DNA from: Limnohabitans sp. T6-5
Lineage (GTDB): Bacteria > Pseudomonadota > Gammaproteobacteria > Burkholderiales > Burkholderiaceae_C
Length of the DNA: 64,000 nt
Reading direction: 5' to 3'
Assembly: GCF_003063315.1 (NCBI RefSeq)
Contig: NZ_NERV01000002.1
Span: forward strand, 930,001 to 994,000
This document shows, piece by piece, positions 33,979-44,391 of the stretch. The translations under genes and the position numbers were made by a program. Under the pieces are notes generated by a model. It was not told the origin of the DNA, searched no databases, and worked only from the letters and a program-made list of their open reading frames with translations. Position 1 is the first letter of the stretch; each line of letters starts with the position of its first letter.

Positions 33979-34224
33979 ATGTCAGCCAACAAGCTCCTTC
34001 TAGAAGGCCTGTCTGACGCCGTGGGCTTTGTCGGCGGCGCTGTGGCCGGGTACTGGCTTGGCCGTCTGTTGGGCTGGAACATCTTCAGCGAAGGCTACGG
34101 CAGCGCCAGCATCGGTGCGATCTTGCTGGTCGGACTGGGCGGTGGCGGCGGTCTGCAGCTGGCCCGTCACTGGCGTGCCAAACAAAATGATCGCGCCAAC
34201 CCCAACGATTCGGAGTCCCCATGA
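33979..34224 (+). CDS. Small membrane protein of unknown function
   Basis: An 81-residue protein with two hydrophobic glycine-rich segments (VGFVGGAVAGYWLGRLLG and ASIGAILLVGLGGGGGL) that could form a helical hairpin, and a polar C-terminus. The start is 7 bases after the MoxR stop and the end overlaps the acetyltransferase start by 4 bases (ATGA), so it belongs to the same operon. It resembles AtpZ/AtpI-type small proteins in size only; no function is assigned. Confidence 0.65.
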   Translation: MSANKLLLEGLSDAVGFVGGAVAGYWLGRLLGWNIFSEGYGSASIGAILLVGLGGGGGLQLARHWRAKQNDRANPNDSESP

Positions 34225-34832
34225 GCCTGTTTGCCGCGCCGGTCACCCTCAGTGGTGAGCATGTGAAGCTGGTGCCGCTGGCGCCCGCGCACCACGACGA
34301 CCTGGTCCAGGCGGTGCAAGACGGCGAGCTGTGGAACCACTGGTACACCGCCATTCCCCGGCCCGAAGCCATGGCCACTGAAATCCAGCGTCGCCTCGAT
34401 CTTCAGGCCAAAGGCAGCATGTGCGCGTTTGCCGTGATCGACCCGACCACCCAGCAGGCAGTGGGCATGACCACTTACATGAACATCGACGCGGCCAATC
34501 GCCGCGTCGAAATCGGCTCGACTTGGTACCGCCAAAGCGTACAGCGCAGCCCGTTGAACACCGAAGCCAAACGGCTCCTGCTGGCCCACGCTTTTGAGCA
34601 ACTGGACTGCATCGCGGTGGAGTTCCGCACGCATTTCTTCAACCAGCAAAGCCGCCGCGCCATCGAGCGCCTGGGCGCCAAGCTTGACGGCGTGCTGCGC
34701 AGCCACCAAATCAACCCGCACCCTCTGGCTGTTGGCGCACTGCGAGACACTTGCGTTTACAGCATCATTGCCAGCGAATGGCCCAATGTAAAAACACATC
34801 TGGATTACCAATTACGCCGTCATCGTGCGTAA
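34221..34832 (+). CDS. GNAT-family N-acetyltransferase
   Basis: A 203-residue protein of the RimJ/RimL-type GNAT fold: VTLSGEHVKLVPLAPAHHDD at the start, VGMTTYMNIDAANRRVEIGS in the central sheet, and NQQSRRAIERLGAKLDGVLR at the acetyl-CoA-binding end. It would transfer an acetyl group to an amine; the substrate is unknown. Coupled to the preceding small gene by ATGA. Confidence 0.85.
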   Translation: MSLFAAPVTLSGEHVKLVPLAPAHHDDLVQAVQDGELWNHWYTAIPRPEAMATEIQRRLDLQAKGSMCAFAVIDPTTQQAVGMTTYMNIDAANRRVEIGSTWYRQSVQRSPLNTEAKRLLLAHAFEQLDCIAVEFRTHFFNQQSRRAIERLGAKLDGVLRSHQINPHPLAVGALRDTCVYSIIASEWPNVKTHLDYQLRRHRA

Positions 34833-34838
34833 ACCAAC

Positions 34839-35351
34839 ATGAACAACCTCATCTTGCTTGAATTGCTGCAATACAAAGCTTGGGCTGATCAGGAACTGAT
34901 GCAATGTCTGTGCGACAACCAAGATCGGTTGGCACCGGAATTGTTGAAAAAATCCGTCCGCCTGATGAAACACATTCATGTGGTGGACTGTATTTTTGCA
35001 GCACACTTGTCCGGGCAAAAACACGCCTTCGCCAGCACCAACACCGATGCAACGCCAGAACCCGAAGCCCTGACTTGGGCGATGCAAGAAACCAATCAGG
35101 CCTTGCTGGATAACCTTCGAACATGGCATGAAACCGAAGTGCACTCACGCATGCATTTTCAATTCACAGATGGCGACCCGGGAAGCATGAGCCCCACAGA
35201 AATGCTTTTGCATGTGGGTGTTCATAGCACTTATCACCGCGGACAAGTCAGCCAAATGCTCAAGGATGCAGGCATTGCACCTCCACGGGAACTTCTGACG
35301 CGCAAGCTTCATGCGCAAGAACCAGATCGCAGAAAGGTTTACGCATGCTGA
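34839..35351 (+). CDS. DinB-family protein
   Basis: A 170-residue four-helix protein. The metal-binding His residues of the family are visible: MKHIHVVD near residue 46 and HVGVHSTYHRGQ near residue 127. DinB-like proteins are often thiol-dependent transferases or of unknown role. The end overlaps the next gene's start by 7 bases, so translation is probably coupled. Confidence 0.8.
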   Translation: MNNLILLELLQYKAWADQELMQCLCDNQDRLAPELLKKSVRLMKHIHVVDCIFAAHLSGQKHAFASTNTDATPEPEALTWAMQETNQALLDNLRTWHETEVHSRMHFQFTDGDPGSMSPTEMLLHVGVHSTYHRGQVSQMLKDAGIAPPRELLTRKLHAQEPDRRKVYAC

Positions 35352-36529
35352 TCGACTTTTTCTACACCCTGCGTGCCGCCAAAGTGCCTGTGTCGGTGCG
35401 TGAATTTCTCACGCTGCTCGAAGCTTTGCAGGCCAATGTGGTCGGCCCGGCATCGGATGCTTGCAGCATCGATGACTTCTACCACCTGTCGCGCACCGTG
35501 CTGGTCAAGGACGAGAAGCACTTCGACAAGTTCGACAAGGCTTTTGGCGCCTACTTCAAGGGCGTGGAGATGCTGACCGACTTCACCAAAGAAGTGCCTC
35601 TGGACTGGCTGGAGCAGATCCTCAAAAAAGAACTCACGCCCGAACAAAAAGCCGCCATCGAGAAGATGGGTTGGGACGAGTTGATGGAGACCTTGAAGAA
35701 GCGTCTGGAGGAGCAAAAAGAGCGCCACGAAGGCGGCAACAAGTGGATCGGCACAGGCGGCACCTCCCCTTTTGGCAACGGCGGCTACAACCCACAGGGC
35801 ATCCGCATTGGCGGCAAGGGCGGTAACAAGAGCGCCGTCAAGGTCTGGGAACAACGCGCCTACAAGGACTACGACGACCAACAAGAACTGGGCACACGCA
35901 ACATCAAAGTGGCGCTGCGCCGCCTGCGCCGCTTTGCCCGCGAAGGCTCGCACGACGAACTGGACCTGGACGGCACCATCCGCAAGACGGCGGCCAACGC
36001 CGGATACCTGGACATCCTGATGCGCCCAGAGCGGCACAACAATGTGAAGGTGCTGCTGCTCATGGACGTGGGCGGCACCATGGACGAGCACGTTGCCCGC
36101 GTCGAAGAAATGTTCTCGGCCGTCAAAGCCGAGTTCAAGCACCTGGACTTTTATTACTTCCACAACTGCGTCTATGACTTCATGTGGAAGAACAACAAGC
36201 GCCGCTACGCCGAAAAATTTCCGACCTGGGACATCCTGCGCAAGTACAACAAGGACTACAAGCTGATCTTCATTGGGGACGCCACAATGAGCCCCTATGA
36301 GATTTTGCAAAAAGGCGGCAGCGTCGAGTACAACAATGAGGAAGCCGGTGCCGAATGGCTACAGCGCCTGACGCACACCTTCCCCAAATTCGCCTGGATC
36401 AACCCCGAACCGCAAGGCGTATGGCAATACCGCCAGAGCATTTCCATCATCCAGCAACTCATGAGCCAACGCATGTTCCCGCTGACCTTGAAAGGCCTGG
36501 AGGACGCGATGCGTTTGCTCAGCAAGTGA
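35345..36529 (+). CDS. CoxE-like von Willebrand factor A protein
   Basis: A 394-residue protein with a C-terminal VWA domain; the metal-ion site is LLLMDVGGTMDEH near residue 238, a variant of the usual DxSxS. The N-terminal 200 residues are polar and helical, with a glycine-rich linker (GGTSPFGNGGYNPQG). It is the expected partner of the MoxR ATPase at 33129. The last bases overlap the TamA start (GTGA). Confidence 0.87.
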   Translation: MLIDFFYTLRAAKVPVSVREFLTLLEALQANVVGPASDACSIDDFYHLSRTVLVKDEKHFDKFDKAFGAYFKGVEMLTDFTKEVPLDWLEQILKKELTPEQKAAIEKMGWDELMETLKKRLEEQKERHEGGNKWIGTGGTSPFGNGGYNPQGIRIGGKGGNKSAVKVWEQRAYKDYDDQQELGTRNIKVALRRLRRFAREGSHDELDLDGTIRKTAANAGYLDILMRPERHNNVKVLLLMDVGGTMDEHVARVEEMFSAVKAEFKHLDFYYFHNCVYDFMWKNNKRRYAEKFPTWDILRKYNKDYKLIFIGDATMSPYEILQKGGSVEYNNEEAGAEWLQRLTHTFPKFAWINPEPQGVWQYRQSISIIQQLMSQRMFPLTLKGLEDAMRLLSK

Positions 36530-38370
36530 ATGCCCTTCCCTTGCTGAGTCGAATCCCATCCCTGCTCACACCCTTCTGGGGTATCCGCTGGATGCGGTCT
36601 GCATGCCTGCTCGGCTGCCTGCTCGTTTCACCCTCCATGGCCCAGACCCGCGACAAGACGGTGCCCACTCTGCAAGCGTTTGACCTGGTAGTGCACGCCG
36701 ACTCACCCCCCTTGGCCGCTTGGCTGAGCCAGCACCTGGAGTTGCAGCGCTATCGCCAACTGAGCGATCTGGACGACACCGAAATGGCCCGCCTGCTGCG
36801 CGAAGCGGATCTGCAAGCGCGCGATTTACTGGCCACGCAGGGATTTTTCAACCCGACGCTGAACTGGACACGCGATACAACGCCCAACCAGCCGCGCCTG
36901 CGCAAGGTGCAACTGGATGTCAAAACCGGCCCTCAAGCGCGCATTGCCCAAGTAGAGATCCATTGGCAAGGCGACATTGAACAGCGCCCTGAGGCAGCCC
37001 AGCAGCGTGCCGATGTGGTGCAAACATGGGCCTTGCCTGTTGGTGAGGCTTTCACGCAAGAAAGCTGGAGCGATGCCAAAACCCAGGCGCTTCGGCAGCT
37101 GCTGTCCGAGCGCTACCCCCAAGGCCGCATTGCCCGCAGCCAGGCCCAAGTCGAACCCACCAAGAACCAGGTGCAACTGGACATCACACTGGACTCGGGT
37201 CCTGCCGTGTCTTTGGGGCCATTGGTCATCACTGGCGCTGAACGCTACAGCAGCGAACAAATCGAACGCCTGGCGCGCCTGACACCCGGCAACGTTTACC
37301 GCCAAAGCGATCTGCTCGAAGCACAACAACGCCTGGTGCTCAGTGGTTATTACGATTCGGTATTTGTGAGCCTGGACCCCGACAGCAGCGACAACCATCG
37401 TCCCGTCAAAATTGAACTCAAAGAAGCCCTGCGCCAAAAATGGGTGCTGGGCTTGGGTGTGCGCAACGAAAGCGGTGTTCGCTTCACGGCCGAACACACA
37501 CAACACAAGGTGCCTGGACTGGAATGGCGGGCCGTGAGCAAACTGGCGGTTGACCGCAATTTGCAGCGGGTGGGCGTCGATTTACTGGCCCCCCCCGACC
37601 CCAGCCTTTGGCGCTGGAATGTCTCGGGCCAATACGAGGAAGAAAAATTCACCAGCTACACCGTGAACAGCCAGCGTTGGCGGGCTGGACGTAACCAGTT
37701 GAGTGAACGCATCGACCGCGCTTATTACGCCCAATATGACGCCGCCAACACCACCGGTGATCAGGCCGGTCAACGCGAATCGGTCAGTGCCAACTACGCC
37801 TGGACTTGGCGACGGTTTGACCGCCTGCCTTTTCCGACCCAAGGCACAGGCTGGGGCCTGGAGCTGGGCTATGGCGTCACGCTGGGCGCGAACCGCGAGT
37901 CTTTTGTGCGCTGGCTGGCCCGTGGCCTGTGGCTTGTGCCCCTGGGCCAGCAGTCCGGACGCTTGGCTTTGCGCGGCGAAGCAGGCAGTGTGGTCAGCAA
38001 AGACGCCACGGCTTTGCCCGCCACGCAATTGTTCATCGCAGGGGGCGACAACAGCGTGCGCGGTTATGGGCCGGGCACTTTGGGCGTCACGCAAAGCGAT
38101 GGCACGGTCAGACCGGGGCAATACCTCTCGGTCGGCAGCCTGGAATGGCAACGCCCCATTTCCTGGAACCAGCAACGCACCGATTGGGAAAGCGCTGTGT
38201 TTGTAGACGCCGGTGCCGTGGCCAATCAACCCGCAAACCTGCACGCTAAATTGGGCTATGGCGTGGGCGCCCGCTGGCGCAGCCCGGTCGGCCCCTTGAG
38301 GATTGACCTGGCCTATGGACAAGCTACACATAAACTGCGTTTGCACCTGAGCGTGGGGTTCACTTTTTGA
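36526..38370 (+). CDS. tamA: TamA, Omp85-family outer-membrane assembly factor
   Basis: A 614-residue protein if read from the GTG at 36526, which overlaps the preceding stop. An ATG at 36592 gives a 592-residue form whose signal peptide begins at once (MRSACLLGCLLVSPSMAQ). POTRA-like domains occupy about residues 60-300 and an Omp85 beta-barrel the rest, with FIAGGDNSVRGYGPGTLG as the conserved loop 6 VRGY motif and a C-terminal Phe (LHLSVGFTF). It inserts proteins or lipids with TamB, whose gene overlaps by 4 bases. Confidence 0.9.
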   Translation: MNALPLLSRIPSLLTPFWGIRWMRSACLLGCLLVSPSMAQTRDKTVPTLQAFDLVVHADSPPLAAWLSQHLELQRYRQLSDLDDTEMARLLREADLQARDLLATQGFFNPTLNWTRDTTPNQPRLRKVQLDVKTGPQARIAQVEIHWQGDIEQRPEAAQQRADVVQTWALPVGEAFTQESWSDAKTQALRQLLSERYPQGRIARSQAQVEPTKNQVQLDITLDSGPAVSLGPLVITGAERYSSEQIERLARLTPGNVYRQSDLLEAQQRLVLSGYYDSVFVSLDPDSSDNHRPVKIELKEALRQKWVLGLGVRNESGVRFTAEHTQHKVPGLEWRAVSKLAVDRNLQRVGVDLLAPPDPSLWRWNVSGQYEEEKFTSYTVNSQRWRAGRNQLSERIDRAYYAQYDAANTTGDQAGQRESVSANYAWTWRRFDRLPFPTQGTGWGLELGYGVTLGANRESFVRWLARGLWLVPLGQQSGRLALRGEAGSVVSKDATALPATQLFIAGGDNSVRGYGPGTLGVTQSDGTVRPGQYLSVGSLEWQRPISWNQQRTDWESAVFVDAGAVANQPANLHAKLGYGVGARWRSPVGPLRIDLAYGQATHKLRLHLSVGFTF

Positions 38371-41300
38371 TGACCCCACCTGAGCCCCACACATCAGATA
38401 CCGCGCAGGCTGCCACGGCCCTGCCGCCCACGGCGCGCGTCAGCCTACGCTGGTGGCGGCTGCCTGTTGGCCTGAGCCTGGCCTTGCTTGCCACTGCGGG
38501 CGCATTGTGGGCCTGGTCTGGCAGCGAAGGCTCACTGGCCACCACCCTGAACATCGCCAGCCGCTTGATGCCACAGGGACAGACCCTGAGCAGTGCACAG
38601 GTTCAAGGCAGCATGCAACACGGCGGGCGATTGGGGCAACTGCACTGGCAACACGACGGCCTTCAGGTGCAGCTGCACAACGCCGATGTGACGCTGGACT
38701 GGTCGCAGCTGTGGAACGGGCGATTGCCATTGCGCAGCTTGCAAATAGAACAACTGAACATCGACGACAAACGCCCGCCCAGCCCACACGCAGCACTGAA
38801 CTCATTTTCCTGGCCTGTGAAGGTCAAACTGCCCTGGCGCATCGGGCAACTGCGCTGGGCAGGCCCTCCGGCGTTGGACTTGCAGGCTCTGCAAGGACAT
38901 TACGACTTTGACGGTCAGCATCACCTGCTGAAACTCCAGCCATTGACCGTGGCACAGGGGCAATACAGCCTTCAGGCCAGACTGCAAGCAGCAGCGCCCA
39001 TGGCGCTGGATGTCACGGTGCAAGGTCAGGTGCAAATCCCCAGCACGGCACGCACCCGGGGCCTGACCCTGCAGGCCAGTGCCACGGTGCAGGGCAACTT
39101 GTCGGGGCCTCAGGCCAAGCTGCTTGTGGACGCGCAACTGTCTCCCCCCAACCCAATCCGCTCCGGCATGCAGCTGAATCTGCAGGCCCATGTGCTGCCC
39201 TGGCAAAGCCAGCCCGTACACAACGCGCAAGCAAAATGGCAGCAACTGGATCTGGCCCTGCTGTGGCCTGGCGCACCACAAACCCGTTTGACCGGTCAAG
39301 CGGCCATTGCGCCCGATGCGGCAGGCTGGCATGGCCAGGCCGAGTTGACCAATGCCATCCCCGGCCCCTGGGATCAAAACCGCTTGCCTCTGAGCCAACT
39401 GGACGCCCAGGTGCGCTATCAGCAAGGGCTGTGGCACATCCAGCAACTGAGCTCACGCATGGCGGGCGGTCAAGTGCAGGCCCAAGTCCAGCAAACCTCA
39501 GCGGGTTGGACAGGGCAAGTGCAGCTCACAGGCTTGGTGCCCTCACAGATGCACACCGCACTGGCGTCAGGGGCTGTGCAAGGACAACTGCAAGCCCGGG
39601 ACAACGGCCAAGGCAAGGTGCAGATCTCCGCTGACCTGAGCAGCCCGCCGGGCACCGCCCACGTCAGCCCATCCCTGGGTGCACTTGCAAGACACCCGCA
39701 GTTGCGCTTGGAAAGGCTGCACCTTCAAGGGCTCTGGCAAGCGGCCGAATGGGACATCCAAACCCTGGATCTGCGCGCGGCAGACGGGCACTTGCAGGGT
39801 CAATTCAAATTCCAACCACCGCGAGGCTCCACTCCATGGGCCGCACAAGGGCAACTTCAGTTGACTGTGCCCGGTCTCACAGCCCGGGCCCAAGGCCATC
39901 TGGCCGCCCAAAAGGGCTTGGGCAGCATCGACGCGGCCATGCAAGACGCTGCGCTCAGCCAAGCGTGGCTGAGCCGCTGGCCAGGCTGGGCTGAGCGTCT
40001 TCGCGGGCTGCAGGCCTCCGGACCCGCACAACTCAAAGCCCAATGGCAAGGTGGTTATGAGCAGGCAGATGCCCCGGTACAGCTCACCCTGCAATTGCCC
40101 CGGTTGACAGGCCAGAAAGCCAAAGTCGAACCCTGGCAAATCGACCCTGCACGCCTTCAAATCCAAGGCACGCTGCAAAAGCTGGAGGCACAAGTACAAA
40201 CCAGCATCCAACAGGGGCGCTCGTCGGTGCAAGTGCAAACACGACTGAACGCAGTCAGAAGCACGCCTACGGCTGGATCGACCGTTTGGAGTGCCTGGCA
40301 AGGCCAAGTACTCAACGCCACGATTGACGCCAAAACCGCCATCACCCCCAACACCGTGCTGCCCTGGCGCGCGCAACTGGCGGAGCCGGTCTCTTGGCAA
40401 TGGCGCCGCGACACATTGGGCGCTTCAGGGCGCTGGGGCGCAGGAGTTTTGGCCTTGCAAGGCCCCTCTCCCGGCCAAGCCCAAGTGAGCTGGAACGCAG
40501 GCCAATGGTCCGCCCCCATTCCCGGTCACGGGACAAAGACCGAACTGAGCGCACGCCTGGATGACCTGCCCATGACCTGGTTGTCAGGCATCATCAGTCC
40601 GGATCTGCAAAGCGATGTTCTGCTGCAAGGCACGCTCAACTGGTCACAACAGGACAGCCTGCATGTCAAAGCTGTACTCGAACGCAGTCGAGGTGATTTG
40701 CGCCTCGCCACCGATGGTGGAACGGGACAAAAACTGAGTGCGGGGTTGCGCACAGCCCGCCTGCAATTGCAGATTGATGGCGTAGACATGCAGGCCCAAC
40801 TGGCATGGGACAGTGAACAAATGGGCCAGGCACAAGCCCAGGCCCAGACCCGCCTGAGCGCCACCGCCCAAGGCTGGACATGGCCTGAGCAAGCCCCGCT
40901 GAGCGGGCAACTCCAGGCCAACTTGCCCCGCGTGGACGCCTGGTCCTTGCTGGCCCCTCCAGGCTGGCGCGTGCAAGGCACACTGGACGCCCATGTCACG
41001 CTTTCAGGCACGCTGGCACAGCCGCAATGGCAAGGCTTCTTGCAAGCAGACAAACTCGCAGTGCGATCTGCGGTAGAGGGCATTGAATTCAACCAAGGAC
41101 AGTTACGTGCCCAATTGCAGGGCCAGCAAGTTGAATTGACGCAACTGAGCTTGCGCGGAGCAGGTGCACAAGGCGGCGAGCTGAAAGCAGGGGGCCTTGT
41201 GAAATGGCTGCCGCCTTCAAGCACAGCCGACAAGGATCCGGCGCACCCCTGGGGCGAAGTGGACATGGCCTTGCATACGCACATCCAGAACCTGCGCGTG

Positions 41301-42239
41301 AGCAACCGGGCCGACCGCCGCCTGACCCTCTCGGGCGATGTCAAGGCCGTGATGCAGCAAGGACGTCTGCAATTGCGGGGACAAGTCCAAGCCGACCAGG
41401 CCTTGTTCATCTTGCCCGAAGACAACACTCCCACTCTGGGCTCAGATGTCGTCATCCTGGGCGTCCACACAGTGCCCGCAGCCAGCACGCCCCCCACACC
41501 GCGCCCGAACTGGCTGGGCATACCCGATGTCCAAGTCGGCCTGGACCTGGGTCCGGACTTCCAAGTCCGTGGACTGGGACTGAACACACGCCTGGCAGGC
41601 CAGGTGACCCTTGTGAGCAACGCTGCCAGCCAAGGGCAACCGCGCCTGACAGGTCAGGTGCGCACTGAAGGCGGGCGCTACAAAGCCTATGGCCAGCAAT
41701 TGGAGATTGAGAACGGCTTGCTGCGCTTCAATGGCCCTTACGACAACCCAAGCCTGGACATACTGGCCCTCCGACCCAATTTGTCACAGCGTGTGGGGGT
41801 ACAAATCACCGGCACCGCTTTGCAACCCCGCATCCGCCTGTACTCTGACCCGGAAATGCCCGACGCCGACAAGTTGGCCTGGCTGGTGCTGGGGCGCTCA
41901 GCAGCCGGTGGCGGAGCAGAGTCAGCCGTACTGCAACAAGCGGCGCTGGCCCTTCTGGGCGGCAATGGCAAAACCCTCAGCGGTGAACTGGCCAGCGCCT
42001 TGGGCCTTGACGAAATCTCCCTGGCCCAAGGCAGCCGCAGCAATGCCACCGCCACGGGGGCTGCCGTCACTCTGGGCAAGCGTTTGTCCAAGGACTTTTA
42101 CATCGTTTATGAAACCAGTCTGCGCGGCACCTTTGGCAGCTTTTATGTCTTCTACGACCTCTCGCGCCGCTTGACGTTGCGCGCACAAACCGGTCAGGAC
42201 AATGCGCTGGATCTGATCTACACCATCCGCAAGGACTGA
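38367..42239 (+). CDS. tamB: TamB, translocation and assembly module
   Basis: A 1290-residue envelope protein. A single N-terminal membrane anchor (LPVGLSLALLATAGALWAW) is followed by a very long periplasmic beta-rich repeat region rich in Gln, Leu and Thr, ending in the family domain with RTEGGRYKAYGQQLEIENG and GLDEISL. The final residues resemble the TamA-contacting end. With TamA it spans the periplasm and is now also linked to phospholipid transport. Full length, no frameshift seen. Confidence 0.9.
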   Translation: MMTPPEPHTSDTAQAATALPPTARVSLRWWRLPVGLSLALLATAGALWAWSGSEGSLATTLNIASRLMPQGQTLSSAQVQGSMQHGGRLGQLHWQHDGLQVQLHNADVTLDWSQLWNGRLPLRSLQIEQLNIDDKRPPSPHAALNSFSWPVKVKLPWRIGQLRWAGPPALDLQALQGHYDFDGQHHLLKLQPLTVAQGQYSLQARLQAAAPMALDVTVQGQVQIPSTARTRGLTLQASATVQGNLSGPQAKLLVDAQLSPPNPIRSGMQLNLQAHVLPWQSQPVHNAQAKWQQLDLALLWPGAPQTRLTGQAAIAPDAAGWHGQAELTNAIPGPWDQNRLPLSQLDAQVRYQQGLWHIQQLSSRMAGGQVQAQVQQTSAGWTGQVQLTGLVPSQMHTALASGAVQGQLQARDNGQGKVQISADLSSPPGTAHVSPSLGALARHPQLRLERLHLQGLWQAAEWDIQTLDLRAADGHLQGQFKFQPPRGSTPWAAQGQLQLTVPGLTARAQGHLAAQKGLGSIDAAMQDAALSQAWLSRWPGWAERLRGLQASGPAQLKAQWQGGYEQADAPVQLTLQLPRLTGQKAKVEPWQIDPARLQIQGTLQKLEAQVQTSIQQGRSSVQVQTRLNAVRSTPTAGSTVWSAWQGQVLNATIDAKTAITPNTVLPWRAQLAEPVSWQWRRDTLGASGRWGAGVLALQGPSPGQAQVSWNAGQWSAPIPGHGTKTELSARLDDLPMTWLSGIISPDLQSDVLLQGTLNWSQQDSLHVKAVLERSRGDLRLATDGGTGQKLSAGLRTARLQLQIDGVDMQAQLAWDSEQMGQAQAQAQTRLSATAQGWTWPEQAPLSGQLQANLPRVDAWSLLAPPGWRVQGTLDAHVTLSGTLAQPQWQGFLQADKLAVRSAVEGIEFNQGQLRAQLQGQQVELTQLSLRGAGAQGGELKAGGLVKWLPPSSTADKDPAHPWGEVDMALHTHIQNLRVSNRADRRLTLSGDVKAVMQQGRLQLRGQVQADQALFILPEDNTPTLGSDVVILGVHTVPAASTPPTPRPNWLGIPDVQVGLDLGPDFQVRGLGLNTRLAGQVTLVSNAASQGQPRLTGQVRTEGGRYKAYGQQLEIENGLLRFNGPYDNPSLDILALRPNLSQRVGVQITGTALQPRIRLYSDPEMPDADKLAWLVLGRSAAGGGAESAVLQQAALALLGGNGKTLSGELASALGLDEISLAQGSRSNATATGAAVTLGKRLSKDFYIVYETSLRGTFGSFYVFYDLSRRLTLRAQTGQDNALDLIYTIRKD

Positions 42240-42290
42240 CGCACCGGCATACCCCGAGGTAACCGATCAGCAGGCGCCTGTTGAGCCGAC

Positions 42291-44297
42291 TCAAGACAGC
42301 AATTCAGTCGAACGACGGGCGGCAGGGTTCAAGTTCCGCGCAAAAACCGCCAACAGCTTCTTGTATTCAAACGGCTTGCTCAAATAATCGTTCATGCCAG
42401 CGGCCATGCAACGCTCACGATCTTCATCAAATCCACCGGCGGTCAGCGCCACAATCGGCAAATCCCGGTACTGCGGATCTTGCCGAATCTGCCGGGTGGC
42501 CTCGAGTCCATCCATCAAGGGCATCTGCATGTCCATCAACACCAGCGCATAGGGTGATGACTGGATTTTGGCCATCGCCTCCCGACCATTTGCGGCCGTG
42601 TCCGCATCGACACCAGCCAGCGTCAGCAACTGCGTCAAGATATCCCGGATCGAGGCATTGTCATCCACCAACAACACTCGAATGCCCTGAAAATCCACCG
42701 GCACCGCAGGGTCATCCACGGCATGAGATACCGGCCCGCCTGCCATCTCACCTCGCGCCAGGCGCACCGTCATCCAAAACGTCGACCCATGCCCTGGCAT
42801 CGACTCGACCCCCACATCGCCGCCCATCAACTGGGCAATCCGTTTACAAATCGACAAGCCCAGCCCTGCGCCACCGTGCAGCCGGGTTTGTGCGTTGTCG
42901 CCTTGCACAAAACCTTCGAACACGCGCGACTGAAACTCCCGCTCCAATCCAATGCCTGTGTCCTGAACGACAAAACGCAGGCACTCAGTGGATCCTTCCT
43001 GGCCCAAGTCTTCCACCCGAACCGAGATGCTGCCTTGCTCCGTGAATTTGACTGCGTTGCTCACCAGGTTCAAAAGCGCCTGCGCCAAGCGCTGTGAATC
43101 ACCCAATAAGGCGTGGGGCACCTTCGGGTCCACCCACACCTCATACCCAAGGCCTTTGAACGCACAGGCATCCGTCACCAAATCGGTCACCTGCTGAAGT
43201 ACATCCTGCACATTCAAAGGCAGGCTGGGCAAGACCAAAGCACCGGACTCCATCTTCGACAAATCCAGAATGTCATTGATGATGCCCAGCAACAAGCTGC
43301 CTGCACTTTTGGATTTTTTCAACCATTCATGTTGTTTTTCATTCAAAGGTGTGCTCAGCAGCAATTCCGTCAAAGACAGGATGGCACTCATCGGCGTGCG
43401 AATTTCATGGCTGATGTGGGCCAAAAATTCACTCTTGGCCTTGTTGGCTTTTTCGGCCACTTCCCGAGCGCGCAGCAGGCCGTCTTCATAAAGCCGACGC
43501 TCATTGATGTCCCGCGTCACACCCACGATTTCCACCAGCTCACCTTGCGCCCCCATCAGTGGAAAAGACAAGACTTCCGTCCAGAAACGCGAGCCATCCT
43601 TGCGCCAATACTCCAGTTCGCCACGGAAACTTTGGGGTACGTGACCCTCCTGAATCGCCAAAGCCACCTCCTGAAAATACCTCAGCGACACATCGCGGGA
43701 CTCGGGCGTCAAAGTCTCGTCAATCGATTGCTGCATCGCCTCTTCAGGTGTGATGCCCCTGAGTTGTTCGACCGCTGGACTCACATAGGTGATCTGCCCC
43801 AAGGGACTCATGGTCCACACCACATCCCGCGCGCTGTCCGCCAACAAGCGATGACGCTGCTCACTGACACGCAACTGATCCTGCGCCTGAAAACTTTCAG
43901 CCATGTCGCGCACCATCAAGATGAAAACCGCCTCTCCTCCAGACCCCATGTGCTTTGTCAGCAGCGACAGCTCGGCTCGCACCTCCAGACCATCTGGCTT
44001 GATGAAACTCTGCGCCATCACCACTGGCGTTTCTGTACTCGATGCACGAAAACTGTCCCCATCAAATGCCGGACCTTCCTGATCAGGCTTTGCTGTCAAT
44101 TGCGACCAACAAGATTGCACCAAAGCTGGTCGGGTGCGCCCCACAAAGCGGGCAAAGCGCTCGTTGACCTGAAGCACCCGGCCAGACTCAGATGCGACCA
44201 CCACCACGCCGAAAGGCATTTGCTCCAGGTCCAGCCATGAGAGAGAACTGCGCGTCGGAAAAAATCGCTGCAATATATTTTTGAGAATCAAAATCAT
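42291..44297 (-). CDS. Hybrid sensor histidine kinase with PAS domains and receiver
   Basis: A 668-residue regulator. Two PAS-type sensor regions (about 25-135 and 145-270, the second ended by VGVTRDINERRLYEDGLL) lead to a HisKA domain with FLAHISHEIRTPM (His 297), a HATPase with LLNLVSNAVKFTE, and a C-terminal receiver with VLLVDDNASIRD and acceptor Asp in LVLMDMQMPLMDG. No transmembrane helices are seen, so it is probably cytosolic. There is no adjacent response regulator; the phosphate may go to a distant partner. Confidence 0.9.
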   Translation of the reverse strand: MILILKNILQRFFPTRSSLSWLDLEQMPFGVVVVASESGRVLQVNERFARFVGRTRPALVQSCWSQLTAKPDQEGPAFDGDSFRASSTETPVVMAQSFIKPDGLEVRAELSLLTKHMGSGGEAVFILMVRDMAESFQAQDQLRVSEQRHRLLADSARDVVWTMSPLGQITYVSPAVEQLRGITPEEAMQQSIDETLTPESRDVSLRYFQEVALAIQEGHVPQSFRGELEYWRKDGSRFWTEVLSFPLMGAQGELVEIVGVTRDINERRLYEDGLLRAREVAEKANKAKSEFLAHISHEIRTPMSAILSLTELLLSTPLNEKQHEWLKKSKSAGSLLLGIINDILDLSKMESGALVLPSLPLNVQDVLQQVTDLVTDACAFKGLGYEVWVDPKVPHALLGDSQRLAQALLNLVSNAVKFTEQGSISVRVEDLGQEGSTECLRFVVQDTGIGLEREFQSRVFEGFVQGDNAQTRLHGGAGLGLSICKRIAQLMGGDVGVESMPGHGSTFWMTVRLARGEMAGGPVSHAVDDPAVPVDFQGIRVLLVDDNASIRDILTQLLTLAGVDADTAANGREAMAKIQSSPYALVLMDMQMPLMDGLEATRQIRQDPQYRDLPIVALTAGGFDEDRERCMAAGMNDYLSKPFEYKKLLAVFARNLNPAARRSTELLS

Positions 44298-44391
44298 CGG
44301 CGGATTGTTTCATAAAGCCCGACCAACCCCGTCCAAATGGAGACTCCCGATGAGTCTGGCAACTGCCCCCGATTACAATCAAGCCCGGTCA

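Noticed and set aside
36355..36525. N-terminal extension of TamA into the VWA gene
   Set aside because: It is the shadow frame of the VWA gene's 3' end; the signal peptide begins after the overlap.
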